The position numbers and the translations under genes were made by a program. A model generated the notes under the pieces. That model was not told the origin of the DNA, made no database searches, and saw nothing but the letters and a program-made list of their open reading frames with translations. Positions 20,161 to 26,593 of a DNA stretch of 26,593 bases are shown in pieces. Source of the stretch: Porphyra umbilicalis (lineage: Eukaryota > Rhodophyta > Bangiophyceae > Bangiales > Bangiaceae); NCBI GenBank assembly GCA_002049455.2, contig KV919300.1, positions 1 to 26,593 of the forward strand, given 5' to 3'. Within the stretch, counting starts at the first letter, position 1, and each line of letters opens with the position of its first letter.

Positions 20161-22800
20161 CTACAACTCGTCGCGCTCGGGCTCGTCCGCGGCCGGGACG
20201 TCCTCCCCGGCCGGGGCGTCCTCTGCGGCCGGCACCTCGACGTCGGCCTCGGTGTCGGCGTCGGACGTGTCGGCGTCGGCCTCGGCCTCGCCGGCTTTGG
20301 CGTCGTCGTTCTCCTTGGCCTCCCCGCTCTTCTCCGGTTCGGCGGATGGCAGTTCAATCTCCTCGACGGTCGCGCCCTCCGCCACCCCCGACACCTTGCG
20401 GAGCATCTTGTACATGCGCTCCGCAAAGTCGCTGTTGTCCTGCATCAGGAAGCCAGACGACACGAGGGCGGTGTCGTAGACCAGGTGGCCCAGCTCGGCG
20501 GCCTCCGTCGACTGGTCGTCCTCGACGACCAAGTCCAGGAGCTTGCGGATGAGCGGGTGGCCCGGGTGGATCTCCATGACCTTGGCCTTTGGCATCATGT
20601 ACTTGTACGAGTCTGGGTCCGAAAAGGCCTGCGCCTTCATGATGATTTCCATCCGCGCCGAGTAGCCCCACTGCTCCGTCGACAAAACGCAGGGAGTGGA
20701 GGAGAGGCGCGTCGAGAGGCGCACCTTGGACACCTTGTCGCCAAGGGAGGTCTTAAGGAACTTAGTCAGGGGGCGGAACTGCGACTTGACGCCGTCCAGG
20801 CGCTCCTTGGCGTCCTTCTGGTCCTTGTCGCCAAACTTGAAGTTGTCCTTCTCCGCAGACATGAGCTTGGAGCCCTGGTAGTTGGGGAGCGACATGACCA
20901 TGTGCTCGTCAATCGGCTCGTACAGGTACAGCACCTCATAGTCCTTCTCCAGGAGGCGCTCCAGGAAGGGCGACCGCTGGATGGACTCGACCGACTCGCC
21001 GCTCGAGTAGTAGATGTACTCTTGGTCCTCCTTCATCCGCTCGAGGTAGTCATCCAGAGAGGCCCAGTCCGTCTCGTCGCTCGCATTGGTCTTGGACGTT
21101 TGGAAGCGGAGAAGCTTAGCCAGCCGCTCCTTGTTGGCCTCGTCCTCAATGACACCGAGCTTGATGCTCTTGCCGTATGCCTTCCAAAACGACAGATACG
21201 GGTCCGGCTTCTTGTCCCCTTCGTCATCATTCGACTTTTTGTCGGCTGCGTCGGCATCGGTGCTCTCCTTGGGCTTGTCCATGTCAACCTCCTCCTCCTC
21301 GCTCGACTTCTCCGCGTCCTTGGCCTTCTTCTCCGACAGGCCACGAATCATGTCCAGCGCCTTGCGGACGAGCTTGCGCTTGATGACGCTCAGGGTCTTC
21401 GACTGTTGGAGCATCTCACGCGACACGTTGATGGGCAGGTCGTCGCTGTCGACAATGCCAATGAGGAAGCCGAGGTAGCGCGGCAGCAGGCCAAACTCAA
21501 ACTTGTCCGTCACCAGCACCCGCCGCACGTACATCTTAATGGCGTCCTTCTCCGCCTCGGCATTGTTGTACAGGTTTACGGGCGGCTTGTCTGGGATGTA
21601 CAGGATGGAGCGGAAGTCGACGTCGCCCTCGGCCTTGAAGTGGGTCTTGGCCAGCGGCTTGCCCGGCAGCTTGGCAATGGTATTGAAGAACGAGTCGTAC
21701 TCGGCGTCCGTCACCTCGGCAGAGTCGCGCGTCCAGATGGGCTTGTGCTCATTGACCAGCTCCCACTTGTACACCGTCTCCTTCTTGGTCTTGGGGGCTT
21801 CCTTCTTGGCGTCCTTGGCATCGTCCTCCTTGGCGTCCTCGCCATCCTCTACCTTCATGTCGTCGGTTTCCTCTTTCGCCTTCTCGGCCGCCTCATCGAC
21901 GGCGGCCTCATCACCCTCCTTCTTCGCCTCCTCGTCCCCCGCTGGCGACTCGATGGGCACCTCCACCTCCTCAGCCACCTCCAGGAAGATGGGGAAGTTG
22001 ATAAACTGCGAGTACTTCTGGATGAGCCCCTTGAGTTTGGCCGTCTCCAGATACTCCCCCGCATCCTCCTTGAGGTGCAGTGTCAGCTCCGTGCCCCGCT
22101 CCGGCGCGGTCGCGGTCGTGTCCTCCCGGATAGTAAACGTCTGGTCCGCCCCGCTCTCCCACACGTACGACACCGGCTCGTCGTTGTGCTTGGAGCGCAC
22201 CGTCACCCGGTCGGCGACCAGGTAGGCCGAGTAAAAGCCGACGCCAAACTGGCCGATGAGGTTGGACGAGTCGCCCTTTGCCGACGACAGCTGGTCGATA
22301 AACGCGCGGGTGCCGCTCTTGGCAATCGTCCCGAGGTTGGCAATGAGCTCCTCGCGCGTCATGCCCACCCCGCGGTCCCGCAGGGTGAGCGTCCGCGCCG
22401 CCTTGTCCGCCCGCACCCGGATTTCCAGCGCCGCCGCGTCGCCCGAGCCGAGCTGCGACCCGTCGCTGAGCGACAGGAAGCGGATCTTGTCGAGCGCGTC
22501 CGACGCGTTGGAGATGAGCTCCCGCAGGAAAATGTCGCGGTTGGAGTAGAGCGAGTGGATGATGATTTCCATGACGCGCGACACTTCGGCCTGGAAGGAA
22601 AAGGTTTCCCCGCCCGCCGCGGCGGGCTCCCCGCCCGCCGCCGCGCCGCCGGCCGAGGGCGCATCGAGCTTCACTTCCCCAGCCCCGGCACCCGCAGCGG
22701 CCGCGTCGACGGTTGTATCAGCAGCAGCCAGCAGGGACAACGTGCTCAGCAGAACGGCAGCCAGAGCCACCAGGGCCCACGACGCGCGGTGGCGCGCCAT
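20161..22800 (-). CDS. HSP90B1: Endoplasmin/GRP94, the ER-resident HSP90 chaperone
   Basis: An uninterrupted 879-residue HSP90. Residues 1-27 (MARHRASWALVALAAVLLSTLSLLAAAD) form a classic signal peptide and the last four are RDEL, so it is retained in the ER lumen to fold secretory proteins. The N-terminal ATPase domain (from about residue 66) has NASDALDKIRF, DRGVGMTREELIANLGTIAKSGT and GQFGVGFYSAYLVAD. A highly acidic/lysine-rich charged linker follows (about 275-335). The middle domain carries the catalytic Arg in NVSREMLQQSKTL. A second acidic insert of about 40 residues (KDAEKSSEEEEVDMDKPKES to DDEGDKKPDPY) sits before FWKAYGKSIKLGV, as in plant GRP94 but not animal GRP94. The C-terminal dimerisation domain and a long Glu/Asp/Ala tail complete it. 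The symbol is the animal orthologue name. No indels break this frame, unlike its neighbours. Confidence 0.96.
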   Translation of the reverse strand: MARHRASWALVALAAVLLSTLSLLAAADTTVDAAAAGAGAGEVKLDAPSAGGAAAGGEPAAAGGETFSFQAEVSRVMEIIIHSLYSNRDIFLRELISNASDALDKIRFLSLSDGSQLGSGDAAALEIRVRADKAARTLTLRDRGVGMTREELIANLGTIAKSGTRAFIDQLSSAKGDSSNLIGQFGVGFYSAYLVADRVTVRSKHNDEPVSYVWESGADQTFTIREDTTATAPERGTELTLHLKEDAGEYLETAKLKGLIQKYSQFINFPIFLEVAEEVEVPIESPAGDEEAKKEGDEAAVDEAAEKAKEETDDMKVEDGEDAKEDDAKDAKKEAPKTKKETVYKWELVNEHKPIWTRDSAEVTDAEYDSFFNTIAKLPGKPLAKTHFKAEGDVDFRSILYIPDKPPVNLYNNAEAEKDAIKMYVRRVLVTDKFEFGLLPRYLGFLIGIVDSDDLPINVSREMLQQSKTLSVIKRKLVRKALDMIRGLSEKKAKDAEKSSEEEEVDMDKPKESTDADAADKKSNDDEGDKKPDPYLSFWKAYGKSIKLGVIEDEANKERLAKLLRFQTSKTNASDETDWASLDDYLERMKEDQEYIYYSSGESVESIQRSPFLERLLEKDYEVLYLYEPIDEHMVMSLPNYQGSKLMSAEKDNFKFGDKDQKDAKERLDGVKSQFRPLTKFLKTSLGDKVSKVRLSTRLSSTPCVLSTEQWGYSARMEIIMKAQAFSDPDSYKYMMPKAKVMEIHPGHPLIRKLLDLVVEDDQSTEAAELGHLVYDTALVSSGFLMQDNSDFAERMYKMLRKVSGVAEGATVEEIELPSAEPEKSGEAKENDDAKAGEAEADADTSDADTEADVEVPAAEDAPAGEDVPAADEPERDEL

Positions 22801-23819
22801 GACGGCCGGTCCGCGGCTCGACCGGCGGCGGGCAGCAGATCCGGCAGACGGCGGAGACGATGCCGGCCTGGCGCAGGAATGAAAGAGAAAAAGGTGTTTG
22901 GGGATGAAGACAGGACAAGCCCGTCACAAAGGAGATGGGGCAGACGAGTAGGGACGACGACGGCGACCACTCTGGCTTGGGGGAAGGAGGCCGTGCACCC
23001 CAGCCTTATCGACCGGCATCGCCCCGCGGTGACCCTGCTGTCGTCGGACGGAAAGCACTGTCTCCACGAGGATCAGAGGCCATCGCTTCTGTTGGTGCCA
23101 GGTCAATCAACAAGTCTTGGTACAGCCGCTGATTGGCTGAGCATCGGGCTAAGCGGAACACTGTCAGCAAGAATTGCCCTGCAAGACGGTTCTGGAATCT
23201 ATCTGACTGGACCTCGATAAATACGGCAGCGTCATACAAATCAGAATGAGGGTGGACAAATGCAAAAACAGAAACGGCGGGATACCAAGCGGAGCTCTCA
23301 ATTTCCGGCCAAACTTTAGGATGCAGTCGATTTCTATCTCGCTCCCATTGGCTGGTACCCCAAGTAGTCCCTCACCTGCGCTTTCAAAGCAAACCCCTAT
23401 TGCCGCCGCCTGGCGCCAAACAATGTGGTGGATCGCCCTCGGCCCCACGCCGCGTCGCTGCAGAGCAGCCCGCGGCCCCCAGTCATACTCGCGCATTCAT
23501 ACCCGCGCTTTGCCGTCGCCGGTGGCGGCGCGGCCGCCGCGCCCGCGGCCACCCCACCCCCGCCGTGGCCGCGTGTCGCCTACTTTGGGCACGCCCTCCC
23601 CTCGACGGCAGACGGCTCCGCTCCCCACACCCCCACGCTCCGCTTTCCTTTCTCCCCTCCCCCACCCCGCCGCCGCTCGTCGCCTCGTCCCCCCCGCGCC
23701 GCGCCTCACCCCCCCTCCCTTGCTCTGGCGCTGCCCGACTCTCCCGTCTGCGTCTTCACCCTTGTTCCCCCCTTCCCCTTCCCAACCCCCCCCCGCCTCC
23801 CAACCTTCAATCCCCCACC
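22801..23819. promoter_or_regulatory. Divergent promoter region between GRP94 (-) and CDT1 (+)
   Basis: About 1 kb separates two divergent start codons. CCAAT boxes on the minus strand lie at 23132-23136 and 23347-23351. A consensus E2F site lies at 23413-23420. The last 200 bases before CDT1 are a pyrimidine-rich leader ending in a perfect Kozak-like CCACCATGG. I looked for an ER-stress element (CCAAT-N9-CCACG) on the GRP94 side and found the CCAAT half but not the CCACG half at the right spacing. Confidence 0.5.
23413..23420 (-). promoter_or_regulatory. E2F-type site TTTGGCGC upstream of CDT1
   Basis: GCGCCAAA on the plus strand is the reverse complement of TTTGGCGC, which matches the E2F/DP consensus TTTSSCGC exactly, within the palindromic core TGGCGCCA. 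It lies 400 bases before the CDT1 ATG. CDT1 is a known E2F target in plants and animals, so context supports it. An 8-mer can occur by chance in GC-rich DNA. Confidence 0.45.
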
Positions 23820-25739
23820 ATGGCGACCACCGTCGGCAGCCGCCGCCCCCCCCGCCCCCCCCCGGCGGCACCAAGCGGCGGCGCGACGCGGACCCCGCCG
23901 CGCGCGCGCCCGACCAGCCCCCCATCGACGCCTTTTACGACGGGCGCGTCAAAAAGGCCGCCCGCACCGCCGGCGGCGGCGCCACCCCGGGGGGGGGGGG
24001 GCGGCGGCGACCAAGGCCGCCGCTGCCGGCGGCGGCCGCGTGTCGCCCCTCGCCGCGCTGCGCGCCAAGGAGCGGGCGGCGGCGGTGCCGCCGCCCCGCG
24101 CGCCGGGCGGCGTCAAGGTGCGCCCGCTGCCGTCGACGCCCATCGGCAGCGTTGCGTTGATGGCGCCGCCGCCGGCGGCAGTGGCGGTGGCCACGCCGGC
24201 GGCAGCGGCGGCGGCGGCGGCGCCACCGGTGCCGTCGCCCGCCAAGCGCGGCCGCGGGGGCGGGCGCGGCAAGGGCGCCCCCGCCACCTCCCTGTCGCTG
24301 CTGCGGCAGTTTGAGGCAGCGTCGGCGGCGGCGGCGGCGGCACCGGCGCGGGCGGCGGCACTGTCGACGGCGGCGGCCCCCCCCCCCACGGAGCGCCTTG
24401 GGGCGGATGGCATCCCCCCCACCGGCGCCCTCCCCGCGCCCTGGGCGACGCTCGCCGCCCAGTATGGGTGCATGGAAGCCGCCCTCGCCTTCCTCCGCGC
24501 CAAACGCACGCCCCCAACCTACGCCGCCGTGCGGCCGGTCGTGGAAGCCGCGTCGCGCCACGCCTTTCCCGCCGCCGCGCTCGCGCGGCTGGCGGCGGTG
24601 CTGCCGGAAGCGGTCGTCCTCGCCCACCCCGTCACGGGCGGCAGCGACAATGTGCGCATCCGCCTGTGTGTCGTGCCGCCGACGGCGGCGGGGCGCGGCG
24701 TCCCCGGCGTCGGCGGCGGCGGCGGCGTCGGCGGCGGCGGCGGCGTCGACGCGACGCCGCCAGCGTCGGCCGAGTCGCCCGCCGCCGTTGCCGCGCGGCG
24801 GCGGCTCCTCGGGGAGCGCCTCCTCTGCCGCGTCGCCTCTGCGCACGCCGGGTGGTTGTCGGCGCGGGGCCTCCCGCCACACCCGCCCGGGGCCGCCGGC
24901 CGGTGGCACCCGGCCTTTGACGTTGACGCGCTGCCGCCGCTGCCCGCGTCGCCGCTGCCCGTCGCGCCGTCGGCGGCGGCGGCGGCGACGCGGCGCGCCG
25001 CCGCCGCCGCGTCGCGCCGCGCGGCGGCGGTGGCGGCGGCGGGGGAGACGGCCGCGCTCGCGGCGGCGGATGTGGCGGTGACGGTTGGGGGGGGGGGGCG
25101 GCGGCCCCGCCGCAACCGCCGCCGCCGCCCGCCGCCGCGGCGGGCGCGGCGGCGGCGCACGGCGGCGGCTCGGGGGCCGACGGGGGCGCAGCGGTGCCCC
25201 CCCCCCCCCCCCCCAAGAGCGGCCGCCGGCGACTGGCGGCGGCGGCACCGCCGCGCCGTCGTCTGCCGCCGCCGACGAGGAGGGCGTCGGGGGGTTCCTC
25301 CCCCCGGCATGCTCGCGCGCGTGCGCGACCGCGCCGCCGCGTCGGCGGCGGCGGCGGCACGCGCGGCGCACGCGCCCGCCGCGCGGGCGGCGGCGCAGCT
25401 GCCCGCCACCCTCGACGCCGTGCGGTCGGCGCTGCGGCGGCGGCACCGCGGCCGCGCGCCGTGGCCCGCCGCCGTGGCGGCGGTGGCGGCGGCGCACCCC
25501 GACCGGTGGTCGGCGGCCGAGGTTGCGGAGCAGCTCGTGCGGCTGGCGGCGGTCGCGCCGGGCTTTTGTTGTTTGGTGCGGGGGGCGGCGCCAGGGGGGG
25601 TGGGGGGGGGGGGGGGGGGGGGCGCCGACATTCAAGCCCTCGCCCTGACGCCGGGCGGCAGCTACGCCGACGCGCGGCGGCTGGTGCGCAAGGCGGCGGC
25701 CGAGGCGGCCAAGGCGGCGGGCCTGCCGGCGGGGGGTGA
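23820..25739 (+). CDS. CDT1: DNA replication licensing factor CDT1 (frame broken at several C/G runs)
   Basis: CDT1 loads MCM2-7 at origins together with ORC and CDC6. The ATG at 23820 is in a perfect CCACCATGG context (MATTVGSRRPP). After one lost base in a C run the next frame reads TKRRRDADPAARAPDQPPIDAFYDGRVKK, containing a PIP box (QPPIDAFY, 23915-23938). After a G run near 23990-24000 another frame carries the central CDT1 domain: LPAPWATLAAQYGCMEAALA, FLRAKRTPPTYAAVRPVVEA and LARLAAVLPEAVVLAHP (24433-24690). A linker rich in Gly/Ala/Arg follows, then DEEGVGGFLPP and, one frame on, the C-terminal winged helix GMLARVRDRAAA, LDAVRSALRRRHRGRAPWP, AEVAEQLVRLAAVAPGF and ADIQALALTPGGSYADARRL (25300-25700). 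TGA at 25737-25739 is the likely stop after one more single-base shift. AATAAA follows at about 25794-25799. Domain order matches plant CDT1 closely; exact junctions are uncertain. Confidence 0.8.
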
Positions 25740-26312
25740 CGGTTCAGGGGGAGGAGCGGGAGGAGGGAGCGGGTGCCATCCAACGCGACGCACGAATAAA
25801 AACGAGCCACGACTCTTGTTCGAGACACCCGCGCCCGCCCGCCGCCCCCGCAAAGGGGCCGGGTCGGCGGGGTACCAACGGGGGCGCCACCCCCGCCCGC
25901 CACGCCAGCGACGTGGCGCGGCGCCGGCGCAACCACACCCCCCCGCCGCGCCGTCGTGCCGTGCCCGCAGTGCATCCCACGGGAGGTCGCGCCACCGCGA
26001 CGCCGCGGGCGCCCCCCTGGGCGTCACCCCCGCCCCGCCGCGCGCGAGCCCCGCCGCGGCCATGCGGCCACAACGCAGACGCGGCGCGGCGCCCAAACCG
26101 ACGGGCGGCGGCGCACCGCCGCCGCCACCCGCCGCCGCCGTCGCCACGGTCGGCGCCACCCCCCCCCCCCCCGGCGCGCACGCCACGCGCCACCGCCGCC
26201 ACGCGCCGCACGCCGCCCACCTACCACCGCCGCCACGCGTGGCACACCCGACACGCGGCCGACACGCGGGCCGAGCGTCGCCACCCCCCCCCCCCCCGCC
26301 CCCCCCCACACC
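25740..26312. other. GC-rich 3' spacer between CDT1 and the right-edge gene
   Basis: A candidate polyadenylation signal AATAAA lies at about 25794-25799, some 55 bases after the CDT1 stop. The rest is extremely GC-rich with C runs near 26160 and 26285-26307, and no frame shows protein-like content. The two flanking genes converge here. Confidence 0.5.
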
Positions 26313-26477
26313 CTACCGGTACGCGCGCATCGCCGCCGCCGGATCCAACGCCGCGTCGCGCACGACTGGAAAGAGCGCCGCGCGCGTCAGCGCGCGCAGC
26401 TCCTCGGCCCGCGGCGCGCGCACGACCGCGGCGGCCATGGCCACCCGGTCGACGACGAGCCACGGGATGGTGCCCGC

Positions 26478-26508
<31 letters not shown>

Positions 26509-26592
26509 GGCCGCGGGCGTGTGGGTCCCCCCCGCCCCCAACGCCGCGCGCACGCCCGCCGCGCGCTCCGCCTCTGCCGCGGCCGCCGCCCA
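26313..26592 (-). CDS. C-terminal part of an unrecognised protein (5' end outside window)
   Basis: On the minus strand the last 160 bases before a TAG (26313-26315) read GTIPWLVVDRVAMAAAVVRA, then RAEELRALTRAALFPVVRD and AALDPAAAMRAYR. This is a helix-rich sequence with balanced charge and hydrophobicity, unlike the shadow frames. Upstream of a 30-base C run (26477-26506; a Gly run on the sense strand) a neighbouring frame reads AAAEAERAAGVRAALGAGGT and HTPAAE, suggesting the same protein continues across a one-base length error. I do not recognise the family and assign no function. The gene converges with CDT1. Confidence 0.5.
26477..26506. repeat. 30-base C run
   Basis: The longest homopolymer in the window, inside the right-edge gene, where it encodes glycine on the sense strand. 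Its true length is hard to call, and the reading frames on either side do not match. Confidence 0.9.
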
Positions 26593-26593
26593 A

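Noticed and set aside
23100..23140. ER-stress element upstream of GRP94
   Set aside because: A CCAAT is present on the sense strand, but CCACG does not follow at nine bases.
19825..23220. Very long open frame on the plus strand (over 1,100 codons)
   Set aside because: It is the antisense shadow of GRP94. The opposite strand has a complete HSP90 with signal peptide and RDEL, and high-GC codon bias keeps the reverse frame open.
23935..25635. Long minus-strand open frames across CDT1
   Set aside because: Arg/Pro/Ala repeats only. The CDT1 and winged-helix blocks read on the plus strand.

Overview
The window is nuclear DNA from a eukaryote. It carries two histone H3 genes, an ER-type HSP90 (GRP94/endoplasmin) with a signal peptide and an RDEL tail, a CDT1 replication-licensing factor, a beta-amylase, a bestrophin-type anion channel with a transit-peptide-like leader, and a SLC13-type transporter with TrkA-C domains. 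Beta-amylase, a possibly plastid-targeted bestrophin and a GRP94 with a plant-like acidic insert point to a photosynthetic eukaryote. Coding DNA is extremely GC-rich with strongly GC third positions, I see no convincing introns, and spacers are much less GC-rich. A bangiophyte-like red alga (Porphyra/Pyropia type) is my best guess, at low confidence.

Layout from left to right: the 3' end of a membrane-anchored protein (+, 3-137); bestrophin (-, 959-2512); H3 copy 1 (+, 3790-4196, one base short); a spacer rich in inverted repeats (about 5.1-5.9 kb); a 2-oxoglutarate/Fe(II) dioxygenase with interrupted frame (+, 6599-8037), convergent with the SLC13/TrkA-C transporter (-, 8121-10351); a gene-poor stretch of about 7 kb (10.35-17.27 kb) holding two candidate inverted-repeat elements and a minisatellite; H3 copy 2 (-, 17267-17674); beta-amylase (+, about 18427-19859), convergent with GRP94 (-, 20161-22800); a divergent 1-kb promoter region with a consensus E2F site; CDT1 (+, 23820-25739); and the C-terminal end of an unrecognised gene (-, 26313-26592).

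Genes are single-copy, monocistronic-looking and mixed in strand, so there is no operon logic. A functional thread is S-phase and chromatin: two H3 genes and CDT1, which has an N-terminal PIP-box and an upstream E2F-type site.

A technical theme runs through the window. H3 copy 1, the dioxygenase, the transporter, beta-amylase, CDT1 and the right-edge gene all lose frame inside C or G runs, nearly always in the direction expected if one base is missing. I treat most of these as probable homopolymer under-calls rather than real mutations. The exception is an in-frame TGA in the dioxygenase, which is not in a homopolymer. No single system looks wholly new. The most interesting biology is the shortened H3 tail, the CDT1 degron candidate and the uncharacterised inverted-repeat elements.
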